The notes: generated by a model not told the origin, from the sequence alone. 64,000 bases of DNA from Mycolicibacterium chitae (GCF_900637205.1 NZ_LR134355.1:2666001-2730000), one strand, 5' to 3'; positions 11,525 to 25,852 are shown, numbered from the stretch's first letter. Made by a program: numbers and translations.

Positions 11525-12146
11525 AGTCCCTCAACCCAATTCGCGAGCAGCTCCGCGCCGGCGTCGCCGCTCTTCTCCGGATGAAATTGTGTGGCGGCCA
11601 ACGGGCCGTCCTCGACAGCGGCCAAAAACGGCACCTCGTGCGTGGCCCAGGTCAGCAGCGCCTCGGGGCTGCCTTCCCAACGTTGGGCGGCATAGGAGTG
11701 CACGAAGTAGAACCGGGTGTCGGCATCGAGTCCACGAAACAGCGTGCTGCCCGGCGCGGCCTGCACGACATTCCAACCCATGTGCGGGATCACCGGCGCG
11801 TCGAGCCGGGTGACCGCCCCGGGCCACTGACCGCAGCCGGTGGACTCCACGCCGAACTCGACACCGCGGGCGAACAGGATCTGCATGCCCACGCAGACCC
11901 CGAGCACCGGGCGGCCGGCGGCCACCCGCGCCGCGATGATCTTCTCGCCGTCGATCGAACGCAGGCCGGTCATGCACGACTCGAAGGCGCCCACCCCGGG
12001 CACCACCAGACCGTCGGCGTTGGCGGCCGCGGTCGCGTCGGCGGTCACCTCGACGCGCGCGCCGACCCGTTCCAGCGAGCGCTGCGCCGAGCGCAGGTTG
12101 CCGGACCCGTAATCGAGGACAACGACCGACTTCGCCGAAGTCGGAC

Positions 12147-12150
<4 letters not shown>
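11521..12150 (-). CDS. hisH: Imidazole glycerol phosphate synthase glutaminase subunit
   Basis: HisH hydrolyses glutamine and passes ammonia to HisF. The 209-aa class I amidotransferase has the nucleophile in [10 protein letters not shown], the oxyanion strand [10 protein letters not shown] at the N-terminus and the catalytic His/Glu pair in TQFHPEKS. The GTG start at 12150 overlaps the hisB stop as GTGA. Confidence 0.96.
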
Positions 12151-16168
<4,018 letters not shown>

Positions 16169-16169
<1 letters not shown>

Positions 16170-17776
16170 CACGCCACCACCGGGGCATCCACGACAAGCT
16201 GTTCGTCCACCATGCGAAGCATTGTGCTGCGGGCACGGGACTCGTCGGTCAGCGGATGGTCACTTCGGTGATGGCTGCCCCGGGTCTCGGTGCGTTCGGC
16301 GGCCGCGAGGGCCACCGCGCGGGCGGTGACGGTCAGCACCGCGTCCTCGAACCGGGCCCGGGTGCTCGCCGGCCGTCGGTGCGCGGCGGCCAAGGTCTCG
16401 GTCAGCCGCGCCAGGCCCGCCCCGTCGCGGACCACCGAGGCATCGCGGGACATCGCGTGCTGCAGTTCGCTGCGCTCCACCATCTCGTGTTCGTCGCGGC
16501 GCACCGCGCGGGCCGTGACGGCCCCCACCGACGCGGCGTGGTCGGCGGCGCTCCGCCCGGCGCGGCCACCCACCACCAGGCCCTCGAGCAGGCTGTTGGA
16601 GGCCAGCCGGTTGGCGCCGTGCATACCGGTGCGGGCGACCTCACCGGCCGCGAACAGTCCCGGCACGTCGGTCCGCCCGGCGACATCGGTGACGACGCCA
16701 CCGCAGCTGTAGTGCGCGCCCGGCACCACCGGGATGGGTTGACGGGTCGGGTCGATCCCCACCGCCCGGCACGAGGCCGTGACCGTCGGGAAGCGCGCCT
16801 CGAACCCCGCGATCGAGCGCGCGTCGAGGTACACGCACGCGGATCCCGTCGTGCGCAGATTCGCGTCGATCGCGGCGGCCACCACGTCGCGCGGCGCCAG
16901 ATCACGCATCGGGTGCAGGCCGTCCATCACCGAATTGCCTTGCGCATCAACCAGAATCGCGCCCTCACCGCGCAGCGCCTCGGTGATCAGCGGGCGTCGC
17001 GTGTCGGCCCGGTCGGAGCTGGGCGCGGCGAACAGCATGGTCGGATGGAATTGGATGAACTCGAGGTCGCTGACGGCGGCCCCGGCCCGCAGCGCCAGCG
17101 CGATGCCGTCCCCGGTGGAGCCGGCCGGGTTGGTGGTCGCGGCGTAGAGCTGACCGAGTCCGCCGGTCGCCAGGATCACCGCGGCGGTGTGCAGGACGCC
17201 CATCCCCTGCGGGCTGAGCACCTGGACACCGACCACCGCGCCGTCGTCGAGCAGGATCTCGGCGGCGACGTGTTCGTAGCGGATGTCGAGGCGCTCGGCC
17301 GCCGCGTCGAGTGCGCGCTGGACCTCCGCGCCCGTGGCGTCCCCACCGGCGTGGATGATCCGGCGGCGCGAATGGCCACCTTCGCGGGTCAGCGACCACT
17401 GCCCGGAGGCCACCTCGTCGAAACGCGCTCCGTCACCGACCAGCTGCGCCACGGCGCGACGGCCGTCGGCGACGATCGACTCGACCGCGTGCGGATCGCA
17501 CAAGCCACCGCCGGCGGCGACGGTGTCGGCCACGTGCGTGGCCACCGCGTCGGCGTCGTCCCCCAGCGCCACCGCGATGCCGCCCTGGGCGTGGAACGTG
17601 GCCGTGGCCCCGGTCCCGGGCGCGGCCTTGCTCAGGACCACCACAGAGCGGCCCGCGCGGTGCGCGGCGAGCGCGGCCGTCAAGCCGGCCACGCCCGTGC
17701 CGATCACCACGACGTCGGCGCGCTGTTGCCACATTCCGGCGAGCGGACCCGAACCGCCGCAGGCCGGTCCGGTCAT
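16169..17776 (-). CDS. nadB: L-aspartate oxidase
   Basis: NadB oxidises aspartate to iminoaspartate with FAD; NadA condenses the product to quinolinate. The 535-aa flavoprotein has the dinucleotide motif [17 protein letters not shown] near residue 22, [18 protein letters not shown], the active-site [20 protein letters not shown], and [18 protein letters not shown] 17776 overlaps the nadA stop. The C-terminal helical domain contains an Ala/Arg-rich stretch. Confidence 0.95.
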
Positions 17777-18816
17777 TCGCCGCCGCCGGGCTGCCCGATC
17801 TCGATCATCCGCTGCACGCTGGCGCGGGCCAGCTTCGCGGTCTCGGGATCGACGTGCACCTCGTCGGCGCCCTCGGTGAGGCACCGCAGCATCGCGGCCG
17901 GCGTGATCATCTTCATGTACTTGCAGGAGGCCCGGTCGTTGACCGCCTGGAAGTCGATTTCCGGTGCGGCGCGGCGCAACTGGTGCAGCATGCCGACCTC
18001 GGTGGCCACCAGCACCTGGCGGGCGTTCGATTCGCGGGCCGCGTCGAGCATGCCGCCGGTGGACAGGATCTTGACCCGGTCCTCGGGGAAGGCGCCTTCG
18101 CCGGCCAGGTACAGCGCCGAGGTGGCGCAGCCGCACTCGGGATGCACGAACAGTTCCGCGTCCGGGTGGGTGCGCGCCTGATCGGCGAGCTCGTCACCGT
18201 TGATGCCGGCGTGGACGTGGCATTCGCCGGCCCAGATGTGCAGGTTCTCCCGGCCCGTCATGCGGCGCACGTGGGCACCGAGGAACTGGTCGGGGCAGAA
18301 CAGCACCTCGCGGTCGGGGTCGATGGACTCGACCACCTCCACGGCGTTCGACGAGGTGCAGCAGATGTCGGTGAGCGCCTTCACCGCGGCCGTGGTGTTG
18401 ACGTAGGACACCACGACGGCGTCGGGATGCTCGTCCTTCCAGGCCCGCAGGTCCTCGGCGGTGATGGAGTCGGCCAGCGAGCAGCCGGCGCGCTGGTCGG
18501 GAATGAGCACCGTCTTGTCCGGCGAGAGGATCTTGGCGGTCTCGGCCATGAAGTGCACTCCGGCGAAGACGATGGTGTCCTCGGGTGCCTCGGCGGCAAT
18601 GCGGGACAGCGCCAGCGAGTCGCCCACGTGGTCGGCGACGTCCTGGATTTCCGGCAGCTGGTAGTTGTGTGCCAGCAGCGTCGCGCCGCGCAGCTTCGCC
18701 AGGCGGCGGATCTGTGCGGCCCACTGCTCGTCGCCCGCCACACCGGTGTAGCCCCCGGGGCCGTCGACGATCCGGTCCACCATTGCACTGTCCATGTCGC
18801 GGTCGATCACGGTCAT
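17773..18816 (-). CDS. nadA: Quinolinate synthase
   Basis: NadA condenses iminoaspartate with dihydroxyacetone phosphate to quinolinate using a [4Fe-4S] cluster. The 347-aa protein starts at ATG 18816 behind AAAGGAG; the frame stays open to 18879 without good signals. Motifs include [21 protein letters not shown], the cluster-associated cysteines of [15 protein letters not shown] and [10 protein letters not shown], and STGGML. It is first of nadA-nadB-nadC and diverges from nrtR across a palindrome. Confidence 0.96.
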   Translation of the reverse strand: MTVIDRDMDSAMVDRIVDGPGGYTGVAGDEQWAAQIRRLAKLRGATLLAHNYQLPEIQDVADHVGDSLALSRIAAEAPEDTIVFAGVHFMAETAKILSPDKTVLIPDQRAGCSLADSITAEDLRAWKDEHPDAVVVSYVNTTAAVKALTDICCTSSNAVEVVESIDPDREVLFCPDQFLGAHVRRMTGRENLHIWAGECHVHAGINGDELADQARTHPDAELFVHPECGCATSALYLAGEGAFPEDRVKILSTGGMLDAARESNARQVLVATEVGMLHQLRRAAPEIDFQAVNDRASCKYMKMITPAAMLRCLTEGADEVHVDPETAKLARASVQRMIEIGQPGGGE

Positions 18817-18839
18817 GACCGCTCCTTTCGGCGTCGGAG

Positions 18840-18862
18840 GTTTTCGACTTACAATCGAAAAC
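18840..18862. promoter_or_regulatory. Probable NrtR operator in the nadA/nrtR divergent promoter
   Basis: The perfect arms GTTTTCGA (18840-18847) and TCGAAAAC (18855-18862) flank CTTACAA. The spacer contains a plus-strand -10 hexamer TACAAT (18850-18855), 7 nt before the nrtR ATG, and the element lies 24 nt before the nadA ATG on the other strand. A bound repressor would block both promoters. NrtR repression of nadABC is established in mycobacteria; assigning this palindrome to it is inference from position. Confidence 0.75.
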
Positions 18863-19555
18863 ATGGGAAATTCTAGCACCGCGCACGAAGTGCTGGCCGT
18901 CGTGTTTCAGGTTCGGCGGCTCGACAGCCGAAATCCGCAGCTCAGCGTCCTGCTGTGGGAACGGGCGCTCGATCCCCAGCGCGGCGCGTGGTCCCTGCCC
19001 GGCGGTCGACTGCGTCACGACGAGGACATGGACAGTTCAGTCCGCCGTCAACTCGCCGAGAAGGTGGACCTGCGTGAGATCGCCCACCTCGAGCAGTTGG
19101 CGGTGTTCTCCGATCCGCGCCGGGTGCCCGTCGACCGGACCATCGCCTCGACCTTCCTGGGCCTGGTGCCCTCCCCCGCCACCCCCGAGTTGCCGCCGGA
19201 CACCCGCTGGCATCCGGTGGACGCCCTGCCGCCGATGGCCTTCGACCACGGTCCGATGGTCACCCACGCCCACGCCCGGCTGATCGCCAAGCTGTCCTAC
19301 ACCAACATCGGGTTCGCGCTGGCACCAAAGGAATTCGCACTGTCGACGCTGCGCGACATCTACGGCGCGGCGCTGGGCTATCAGGTCGACGCCACCAACC
19401 TGCAGCGCGTGCTGGCCCGCCGCAAGGTGATCACCCGCACCGGGACCACCGCCCAATCCGGGCGTAGCGGGGGCCGGCCGGCGGCGCTCTATCAGTTCGC
19501 GGATTCGCAATTGCGCGTCACCGACGAGTTCGCCGCGCTGCGCCCGCCGACCTGA
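18863..19555 (+). CDS. nrtR: NAD biosynthesis regulator, Nudix-like plus winged helix
   Basis: A 230-aa protein with an N-terminal Nudix-like domain ([39 protein letters not shown]) and a C-terminal winged-helix half ([19 protein letters not shown]... ending in VTDEF). The Nudix box is degenerate: the REXXEE glutamates of active pyrophosphohydrolases are not evident, having [10 protein letters not shown] instead. This fits a ligand sensor of the NrtR type that represses nadABC. There is no ribosome site; the TACAAT -10 sits 7 nt before the ATG, so a leaderless autoregulated message is likely. It corresponds in position to Rv1593c. Confidence 0.88.
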   Translation: MGNSSTAHEVLAVVFQVRRLDSRNPQLSVLLWERALDPQRGAWSLPGGRLRHDEDMDSSVRRQLAEKVDLREIAHLEQLAVFSDPRRVPVDRTIASTFLGLVPSPATPELPPDTRWHPVDALPPMAFDHGPMVTHAHARLIAKLSYTNIGFALAPKEFALSTLRDIYGAALGYQVDATNLQRVLARRKVITRTGTTAQSGRSGGRPAALYQFADSQLRVTDEFAALRPPT

Positions 19556-19561
19556 CAGGTG

Positions 19562-19591
19562 TTGATTTTTAAGGGATTCGTAAGAGACAAT
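19562..19591 (+). promoter_or_regulatory. Probable promoter of the lipase-family gene
   Basis: TTGATT (19562-19567) and GACAAT (19586-19591) are separated by 18 bp in the 73-nt gap after nrtR. The predicted start near 19598 gives a short leader that carries GAAGGGAG 6 nt before the ATG at 19629. Confidence 0.5.
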
Positions 19592-19628
19592 CGCGGGTCC
19601 GCGTTTTTGCGGGCGCGAAGGGAGTCCC

Positions 19629-20966
19629 ATGGAGCTTGGCACCGCCGCCGCGGCGCGTGACGCCGAATGGATCGGAGCACCGCCGCACGAGGAATGGGTT
19701 TCGGGTACCCGTCCGTTGCGGCCGTCCCTGGACCCGTTCTACGTCCCGCCCGCCGGTTTCGAGCATGCCCAGCCCGGCACGGTGCTGCGCAGCCGCGACG
19801 TCCAGCTGGCGTTCCTGGGGTTGATCCCCCAGCGGATCGTCGCGACGCAGCTGCTCTACCGCACCTGCGACCGCGACGGCGCGCCGGAGGCCGCCGTGAC
19901 CACGGTGCTGGTCCCCGCGCAGCGTTCCTCGCGCAAGCCGATGCCGGTGCTGTCCTACCAGTGCGCCATCGACGCGGTGACCGACCGCTGTTTCCCGTCC
20001 TACGCGTTGCGCCGCGGCGCCCACGCGCTCGGCTCCCTGGCGCAGCTGGAATTCCTGTTGATGGCCGCCGCCCTGGCCGAGGGCTGGGCGGTGTCGGTGC
20101 CCGATCACGAGGGTGTGCGCGGCATGTGGGGCGCCCCCAACGAGCCCGGCTACCACATTCTCGACGGCGTGCGAGCCGCCCAGTCGGCGCCCACGCTGGA
20201 GCTGTCCCCCGACGCGCCAGTGGGCCTGTGGGGCTATTCGGGCGGCGGTCTGGCCACCGCCTGGGCGGCCGAGGTGTGCGCCGACTACGCACCGGAACTC
20301 GACATCGTCGGGGCGGTCCTGGGATCCCCCGTCGGCGATCTCGGCAGCACCTTCCGTCGGCTCAACGGCACCATCTATTCGGGGCTGCCCGCGACGGTGG
20401 TGGCCGCGCTGACCCACATCTACCCGGATCTGCACCGCCTCATCGACCAGCACGCCACCCCCGAGGGCAAGGCGATGCTGCAGCGCGTCGAGAAGCTGAC
20501 CACCATGCACGCCGTGTTGAGCCTGGTGCGCATGGACATGGACAAGCTGGTCGACTGCCCGCTCGAGCAGATCCTCGACACCCCCGAGGTGCAGCATGTG
20601 TTCGCCGACATCAAGCTCGGCGGCACCGCGCCCACCCCGCCCGTGCTGGTGGTGCAGGCCGTGCACGACCGCATCGTCTCGGTCGACGACATCGATGAAC
20701 TCACCGACACCTACAGCACCGGTGGGTCGCACGTCACCTATCACCGCGACCTGTTCAGCGAGCATCTGCTGCTGCATCCGATGTCGGCGCCCATGACGCT
20801 GCGGTGGCTCATCGACCGCTTCGAGGGCCGGCCGTTGTCGGAGAACGTCGTGCGCACCAAGTGGCCGACGCTGCTCAACCCCATGACCTACCAGGGCATG
20901 TGGCGGCTCGGTACGGTCGCGGCCCGGGTGGTCGCGGGACGGGTGCTCAACCGCCGTCCGTTGTGA
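19629..20966 (+). CDS. Secretory-lipase (LIP) family alpha/beta hydrolase
   Basis: A 445-aa alpha/beta hydrolase of the PF03583 type, matching Rv1592c in position. The nucleophile elbow is GYSGGG with Ser204; the acid and base are probably in [13 protein letters not shown] and [10 protein letters not shown] near the C-terminus. Known relatives hydrolyse acyl esters. No clear cleavable signal peptide is seen: the N-terminus [14 protein letters not shown] is hydrophilic, so the location is uncertain. It has its own promoter and a good Shine-Dalgarno. It converges with the DUF2567 gene, overlapping it by 20 nt. Confidence 0.85.
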   Translation: MELGTAAAARDAEWIGAPPHEEWVSGTRPLRPSLDPFYVPPAGFEHAQPGTVLRSRDVQLAFLGLIPQRIVATQLLYRTCDRDGAPEAAVTTVLVPAQRSSRKPMPVLSYQCAIDAVTDRCFPSYALRRGAHALGSLAQLEFLLMAAALAEGWAVSVPDHEGVRGMWGAPNEPGYHILDGVRAAQSAPTLELSPDAPVGLWGYSGGGLATAWAAEVCADYAPELDIVGAVLGSPVGDLGSTFRRLNGTIYSGLPATVVAALTHIYPDLHRLIDQHATPEGKAMLQRVEKLTTMHAVLSLVRMDMDKLVDCPLEQILDTPEVQHVFADIKLGGTAPTPPVLVVQAVHDRIVSVDDIDELTDTYSTGGSHVTYHRDLFSEHLLLHPMSAPMTLRWLIDRFEGRPLSENVVRTKWPTLLNPMTYQGMWRLGTVAARVVAGRVLNRRPL

Positions 20967-21582
20967 CCGGCGCCGCGTCCGCCGGCACGCCCAGCACCAC
21001 GCCGTCGACCGGCGGATAGCCACCGAGGTCGTCGCGCGGGGACGCCACCGCGCACACCGCGTACACCAGCGCCGCGGTCGCCACGGGCACCAGCAGGGTC
21101 ACCGCGATCTGCAGGGGTGTCTGCCCGAAGAACACCGCGGGCGCCTCGGTCACGTAGTGCACGCGCTGCTCGGGGGTCACCGGCGCCCCGTCGAGGTCGA
21201 TCACGTCGTACCGGCCGCCCACCACCGCCGAGCCGACCAGCGTGGCCGCCGCGGCGCCACCCCCGACGCCCAGGCACAGCGCGATCAGCAGCACCGGCCC
21301 GCGGTGGGCGCGCCACTGCCAGGCTGCGGCCGAACCGACGACCGCCAGCACGCAGAGCAGACCCAGCATCAGGAACGACGCCACGAAGAAGTGATCCGCC
21401 TCGGCGCCCAGGTAGGCATGCACCCGGATGCCGCTCTTGGTCAGCGCGACGACGCCGCGCGCCGGCGGGGCCAGCCAGGCCCACAGCGCCCCGATCAGCG
21501 CACCGGCCACGGTCAGCGCGAGCACCACGATGAGCGCCGCGCGGGCGCGCGAGGTCCGCGGTGCGACGGTGGCGGCGGTCAC
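20947..21582 (-). CDS. DUF2567 membrane protein downstream of bsaP
   Basis: A 211-aa protein with four likely membrane segments: about residues 16-38, 65-85, 96-122 and 155-180. A loop reads [22 protein letters not shown]. It matches Rv1591 by position and look. GTG 21582 overlaps the bsaP stop (GTGA), so it is coupled to bioB-bsaP. Its function is unknown; cotranscription suggests a link with biotin use or transport but does not prove one. Confidence 0.8.
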   Translation of the reverse strand: MTAATVAPRTSRARAALIVVLALTVAGALIGALWAWLAPPARGVVALTKSGIRVHAYLGAEADHFFVASFLMLGLLCVLAVVGSAAAWQWRAHRGPVLLIALCLGVGGGAAAATLVGSAVVGGRYDVIDLDGAPVTPEQRVHYVTEAPAVFFGQTPLQIAVTLLVPVATAALVYAVCAVASPRDDLGGYPPVDGVVLGVPADAAPVTTDGG

Positions 21583-21827
21583 CGCTGGGTCTCCAGATCG
21601 TGGGAGTCGACGACGCCGTGCCGCGAGCACTTGGCCCACCAGCCGTCCGGCCGCACCTGCACGATCATCCGTCGTCCGCAGGCCGCGCAGAACCGCGGCG
21701 GTTCCAGGCCCAGTTGGGCGGCGGTCGGAATCACCTTCGCCGCAACGTTATCGGCCGCAACGCCGGTGTATACGTTGAACGCTCCCGCGCCGACGGGGGT
21801 GGGCAGCGCCGGGGTTTCTGCGTCCAT
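21579..21827 (-). CDS. bsaP: Biotin synthase auxiliary protein
   Basis: An 82-aa small cytoplasmic protein directly after bioB. It contains a CxxC pair in RFCAACGRR and a CxxH in AKCSRHG, a compact metal- or cluster-binding arrangement. It corresponds to Rv1590, the family reported to support the activity of mycobacterial BioB. ATG 21827 is used; a GTG immediately upstream at 21830 is equally possible. Only 10 nt separate it from the bioB stop. Confidence 0.85.
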   Translation of the reverse strand: MDAETPALPTPVGAGAFNVYTGVAADNVAAKVIPTAAQLGLEPPRFCAACGRRMIVQVRPDGWWAKCSRHGVVDSHDLETQR

Positions 21828-21837
21828 CACCGAATTC

Positions 21838-22866
21838 TTACAGGCTTGCGTTGAGCGCCTTGATCGGCATCTGCAGATCGTCGAGCAACTCCAGGTCCGA
21901 TTCGGCGGGACGGCCCAGCGTGGTCAGGTAGTTGCCGACGATGACGGCGTTGATGCCGCCCAGGATGCCCTGCTTGGCGCCCAGGTCGCCGAGGGTGATC
22001 TCGCGACCGCCGGCGAACCGGAGCATGGTGCGCGGCAGTGCCAGGCGGAAGGCCGCCACGGCCCGCAGCGCATCGGCGGCCGGGAGGACCTCGAGGTCGC
22101 CGAAGGGGGTGCCGGGCCGGGGGTTCAGGAAGTTCAGCGGCACCTCGTGCGGGTCCAGTTCGGCCAGGTTGGCGGCGAACTCGGCGCGCTGCTCCAGCGT
22201 CTCACCCATGCCGAGGATGCCGCCGCAGCAGACCTCCATGCCGGCCTCGCGCACCATCTCGAGCGTGCCCCAGCGCTCCTCCCAGCTGTGCGTGGTCACC
22301 ACGTTGGGGAAGAACGACTTGGCGGTCTCCAGGTTGTGGTTGTAGCGGTGCACGCCCATCTCGGCGAGGCGATCCACCTGCTCCTGGGAGAGCATGCCCA
22401 GCGAGCACGCGATCTGGATGTCGACCTCGTCGCGGATCGCCTCGATACCGGCGGCCACCTGCGCCAGCAGGCGCTCGTCGGGCCCGCGCACCGCGGCCAC
22501 GATGCAGAATTCGGTGGCCCCGGACTTCGCGGTCTGCTTGGCGGCCTCGACCAGGCTCGGGATGTCGAGCCACGCGCTGCGCACCGGCGAGGCGAACAGG
22601 CCCGACTGCGAGCAGAAGTGGCAGTCCTCGGGGCAGCCACCGGTCTTGAGGCTGATGATGCCCTCGACCTCGACCTCGGGACCGCACCAGCGCATCCGGA
22701 CCTCGTGGGCCAGCGCCAGCAGGTCCTCGAGCTGGTCATCAGGTAGCTGCAGCACCTGCAGCACCTGGTCCTGGGTCAGGCCTTCGCCACGTTCGAGCAC
22801 CTGGTCACGGGCCACGCCCAGAACATCCACTGCCGCCTGCGTCACCAGCATTCCCTCCGTGGTCAT
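21838..22866 (-). CDS. bioB: Biotin synthase
   Basis: BioB is a radical-SAM enzyme that inserts sulfur into dethiobiotin. The 342-aa protein binds the [4Fe-4S] cluster through C78, C82 and C85 in [10 protein letters not shown]. The cysteines and arginine of the auxiliary [2Fe-2S] site lie in [27 protein letters not shown] and the later RFAGGR. The ATG at 22866 is preceded by AAGAGAG and, just upstream, by a BioQ-type palindrome overlapping the predicted start of transcription. Confidence 0.97.
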   Translation of the reverse strand: MTTEGMLVTQAAVDVLGVARDQVLERGEGLTQDQVLQVLQLPDDQLEDLLALAHEVRMRWCGPEVEVEGIISLKTGGCPEDCHFCSQSGLFASPVRSAWLDIPSLVEAAKQTAKSGATEFCIVAAVRGPDERLLAQVAAGIEAIRDEVDIQIACSLGMLSQEQVDRLAEMGVHRYNHNLETAKSFFPNVVTTHSWEERWGTLEMVREAGMEVCCGGILGMGETLEQRAEFAANLAELDPHEVPLNFLNPRPGTPFGDLEVLPAADALRAVAAFRLALPRTMLRFAGGREITLGDLGAKQGILGGINAVIVGNYLTTLGRPAESDLELLDDLQMPIKALNASL

Positions 22867-22872
22867 CTCTCT

Positions 22873-22885
22873 TGAACGGTGTTCA
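22873..22885. promoter_or_regulatory. BioQ-type operator between bioB and bioQ
   Basis: TGAAC-GGT-GTTCA is a 13-bp palindrome 7 nt from the bioB ATG and 15 nt from the bioQ GTG. On the minus strand TAACCT (22891-22886) directly precedes it as a -10, so the box covers the bioB +1 region. On the plus strand TAAGGT (22889-22894) would serve bioQ. An almost identical box lies before bioF. Confidence 0.82.
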
Positions 22886-22900
22886 GGTTAAGGTAACGGT

Positions 22901-23485
22901 GTGCAACTCCACAAACCCGACGTGGTGGATGCGGCGGCGGCAATCCTCGACAACTACGGAATCGCGGACCTGAGCATGCGCCGGCTGGCGCGCGAGCTCA
23001 ACGTCAGCCCGGGCGCCCTGTACTGGCACTTCGCCAACAAGCAGGAACTGCTCGGCGCGGTGGCCGACCACATCCTGCGACCCGCCGTCATCGACGTGGC
23101 CGGGCTGAACTGGCGCCACGCGATCCAGGACATCTGCGCGGCGCTGCGCGACGCCCTGCTGTCGCACACCGACGGGGCCGAGCTCGTGTCCGCCAGCTTC
23201 GCCGCCGGCCAGTCGGAAACCGTGACCGACATCGTCGCCCAGCTGGCCGCGGCCGCCGCCGATGCCGGCGCCCGAAACGACGACGCCGACTCGACCGCGC
23301 GCACGCTGCTCTACTACGTCCTGGGGTTCACCGTCGACGAGCAGTCCCGCCGCCAGTGGGACGCCGCGGGTGCGCTCAGCGACGAGCAGTCGGTGCTGAT
23401 GAGCGACACCGACCGACAGTTCGCGTTCGGTCTGCGCCTGCTGATCGACGGCCTGGCGGCCCACGAAGGGGCCACCGCGCCGTAG
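22901..23485 (+). CDS. bioQ: TetR-family regulator of biotin genes
   Basis: A 194-aa TetR repressor with an N-terminal helix-turn-helix (IADLSMRRLARELNVSPGALYWHFANKQELL, about residues 24-54) and a ligand/dimer domain. It diverges from bioB over the TGAAC-GGT-GTTCA palindrome. BioQ, a TetR repressor of bioB and bioFD, is established in M. smegmatis and Corynebacterium, and the position fits. It starts at GTG 22901. No clear ribosome site is present, and TAAGGT lies 6 nt upstream, so it may be leaderless and autoregulated. Confidence 0.87.
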   Translation: MQLHKPDVVDAAAAILDNYGIADLSMRRLARELNVSPGALYWHFANKQELLGAVADHILRPAVIDVAGLNWRHAIQDICAALRDALLSHTDGAELVSASFAAGQSETVTDIVAQLAAAAADAGARNDDADSTARTLLYYVLGFTVDEQSRRQWDAAGALSDEQSVLMSDTDRQFAFGLRLLIDGLAAHEGATAP

Positions 23486-23488
23486 CGG

Positions 23489-23998
23489 TCAGCCGAGCCG
23501 GTGCTCGGTGCGGCTCTCACCTTCCCAGCGGCGCAGCCCGACGATCTCACCGACGATCTCCGCGGGTCCGCCCGCGATGCGCAGCGCCGTCGTGACGGTC
23601 TCGGGCGCCAGGCGCCGGGCCAGGGTGACGTGCGGGGTCCATTGCCCGGGAGCGGTGTGCGGCAGCGCCGCCGGCGCCAGCAGCGGCAGAGCCAACCGGT
23701 GCACCTCGCGGTGCAGCGCCAACAACTCGTCGCTCGGGACCACCAGCCGCGCGAGCACCCCGGCGCTGCGGCCGAAGACCAGCGTGGCGCCCAGCCGGGC
23801 CGGCAGCGGGAGGCGGTCGAGCACCCCGGCGAGCGCCGCATCCACCGACTCGTCGATCCGCTGCGCGACCGTCAGCGTGCAGTGCGGCCGGGCCGCCGGC
23901 GCGGGACTCGGTATCCCGGCCTCGCGCAAGCCCGCCCAGATCCGGCGGACCGCGGCCTCGGTGCCCTCGTCGAAGATCAGCTCGATCGAGTGGACCAT
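23489..23998 (-). CDS. 2H phosphoesterase (2'-5' RNA ligase-like)
   Basis: A 169-aa protein with the two HxT motifs that define the 2H superfamily: PHCTLTVA near residue 38 and PHVTLARR near 121. Relatives hydrolyse cyclic phosphodiesters or ligate 2'-5' RNA. It begins one base after the bioD stop and so is cotranscribed with bioFD. Why an RNA-type phosphoesterase sits in a biotin operon is not known. It converges with bioQ, 3 nt apart. Confidence 0.82.
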   Translation of the reverse strand: MVHSIELIFDEGTEAAVRRIWAGLREAGIPSPAPAARPHCTLTVAQRIDESVDAALAGVLDRLPLPARLGATLVFGRSAGVLARLVVPSDELLALHREVHRLALPLLAPAALPHTAPGQWTPHVTLARRLAPETVTTALRIAGGPAEIVGEIVGLRRWEGESRTEHRLG

Positions 23999-23999
23999 C

Positions 24000-24671
24000 T
24001 CACAGGCTCGCGATCCACTGCCGGTCGAACGCGTCGGCGCACAGCGCCGCGAAATCGCCGCCGTCGCCGGCGGCGCCCGCGGGCAGCACCGCGCGCACCG
24101 GGGCCAGCGCGCTCAGGGCCTCGCGGTTGTCGCGTTCGGCCACGCCGGGCCGCGAAGGCCAGGCGCCGATCACCAGCCCGGCACACGGAATTCCCTGTCC
24201 GGCAAGCGCTTCCAGCGTCAGCGCGGTGTGGTTGAGCGTGCCCAGGCCGGCGGCGACGACCACCAGCACCGGCGCCGCCAGGTCCGCGGCCACATCGCGC
24301 AGCGTGACGCCGTCGGCACCGAGGGCCACCAGCAGTCCGCCGGCCCCCTCGACCAGCGTGAGCCGGTCGGGTCCGTCGGCGGCGCGCACCGAGGCCACCA
24401 GCTCATCCCGGGTGGGCAGCGGCAGTTCGGCCCGCCGGGCGGCCGCCACGGGCGCCAGGGGTTCGGGATAGCGCCAACCGCCGTGCAACCGGGTCGCGCC
24501 GGCGAGCCGGGCCACCTCGCCGAGGTCGTCGTCACCGTCGACGGTGCCGGTCTGCACCGGTTTGCACACCGCGACGTCGCGCCCGGCCAACCGCGCGGCG
24601 CAGGCCAGGGCGGCGGTTGTCACCGTCTTCCCGACCCCGGTGTCGGTGCCGGTCACCACCAGCACGGTCAT
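24000..24671 (-). CDS. bioD: Dethiobiotin synthetase
   Basis: BioD uses ATP and CO2 to close the ureido ring of dethiobiotin. The 223-aa P-loop protein has [12 protein letters not shown] (residues 5-16), AVCKPVQTG, and [14 protein letters not shown] 24671 overlaps the bioF stop (ATGA). Its C-terminal part reads [23 protein letters not shown], a normal mycobacterial ending. Confidence 0.95.
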   Translation of the reverse strand: MTVLVVTGTDTGVGKTVTTAALACAARLAGRDVAVCKPVQTGTVDGDDDLGEVARLAGATRLHGGWRYPEPLAPVAAARRAELPLPTRDELVASVRAADGPDRLTLVEGAGGLLVALGADGVTLRDVAADLAAPVLVVVAAGLGTLNHTALTLEALAGQGIPCAGLVIGAWPSRPGVAERDNREALSALAPVRAVLPAGAAGDGGDFAALCADAFDRQWIASL

Positions 24672-25816
24672 GCGCGGGCGGCGGCGAGCACTTCGGAGAG
24701 CACCCTGCGCGCCGAGGCCATCTCGTCGTCGCTCAGCGAGGCGCGGGCGGTCAGGCGCAGCCGCGAGGTTCCGGCGGGCACCGTCGGCGGCCGGAAACAT
24801 CCGACCCGGATCCCGCGATCCAGGCAGGCCGCGGCGGCGCCCACGGCCACCTCGGGATCGCCCAGGATGACCGACACCACGGCCGAGTCGGGTTGTTCGG
24901 GGCTGCCGCAGATGTGGGCCAGTTCGGTGGCGTGGGTCAGCACGGCGTGGGCGCGCTGCGGTTCGGCGATCAACACCTGCAGCGCGGCCAGCGCCGCGCC
25001 GACCGCGGCGGGCGTCAGCCCGGTGTCGAAGATGAAGGTCCGGGCGGTGTCGATGAGGTGCGCGCGCACCGCGGCGGGCCCCAGCACGGCCCCGCCCTGG
25101 CTGCCCAGCGCCTTGGACAGGGTCGTGGTCACGACGATGTCGGGATCGCCGGCCAGCCCGAGTTCCTGGACCAGGCCCTGTCCCCCGCTGCCGCGGACCC
25201 CGAGGCCGTGGGCCTCGTCCACGATCAGCAGCGCGCCGTGGCGTCGGCACACCTCGCGCAGTTTCCGCAGCGGGGCCAGCGCCCCGTCGGTGGAGAACAC
25301 CGATTCGGTGACGACGACGGCGCGTTCCTCGGTGCGCTCGGCCAGCGCGGCCTCGACGGCGGCGACGTCGCGGTGCGGGGTCACCACCACCCGGGACCGG
25401 GACAGCCGGCACGCGTCGACCAGCGAGGCGTGGGTCATGGCGTCGGACACCAGCAGCGCGCCGGGGCCGGTCAGCGCGACGACCGCCCCGATGTTGGCCG
25501 TGTAGCCCGACGAGAACACCAGGGCCGATTCACTGCCGACGAACGCCGCCAGCGCGGTCTCGAACTCCTCGTGCAGTTCGGTGTTGCCCGTGACCAGCCG
25601 CGATCCACCCGCGCCGGCACCCCAGGTGCGCAGGGCGGCGATGCCGCCGTCGAGGACGGCGGGGTGTTGCGACAGGCCCAGGTAGTCGTTGGAGGCCAGG
25701 TCGAGTTCGGTGCCGACCGGCGGGCGCGTGCGCAGCGCGCGGCGCAGCCCGGCGGCCCGACGGTCACGCTCGACGTCGGCCAGCCAGGCCAACGGGGAAA
25801 GGCCGGTGTGCGTCAC
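24668..25816 (-). CDS. bioF: 8-amino-7-oxononanoate synthase
   Basis: BioF joins pimeloyl thioester and alanine with PLP. The 382-aa protein contains [56 protein letters not shown], and the PLP lysine in [13 protein letters not shown]. It starts at GTG 25816 behind GAGGAG. Its promoter lies partly inside the 3' end of bioA, with a BioQ box at 25853-25865 and a duplicated 14-bp leader segment. Confidence 0.95.
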   Translation of the reverse strand: MTHTGLSPLAWLADVERDRRAAGLRRALRTRPPVGTELDLASNDYLGLSQHPAVLDGGIAALRTWGAGAGGSRLVTGNTELHEEFETALAAFVGSESALVFSSGYTANIGAVVALTGPGALLVSDAMTHASLVDACRLSRSRVVVTPHRDVAAVEAALAERTEERAVVVTESVFSTDGALAPLRKLREVCRRHGALLIVDEAHGLGVRGSGGQGLVQELGLAGDPDIVVTTTLSKALGSQGGAVLGPAAVRAHLIDTARTFIFDTGLTPAAVGAALAALQVLIAEPQRAHAVLTHATELAHICGSPEQPDSAVVSVILGDPEVAVGAAAACLDRGIRVGCFRPPTVPAGTSRLRLTARASLSDDEMASARRVLSEVLAAARA

Positions 25817-25823
25817 CCGATGC

Positions 25824-25851
25824 TCCTCAGTGCCGAATCCTCAGTGCCGAA
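25824..25851 (-). repeat. Perfect 14-bp tandem duplication in the bioF leader
   Basis: TCCTCAGTGCCGAA (plus-strand sense) occurs at 25824-25837 and again at 25838-25851 with no gap. On the minus strand each copy ends in GAGGA, so the duplication doubles a ribosome-site-like sequence between the BioQ box and the bioF GTG. Only the nearer copy is at functional spacing. Confidence 0.9.
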
Positions 25852-25852
25852 T

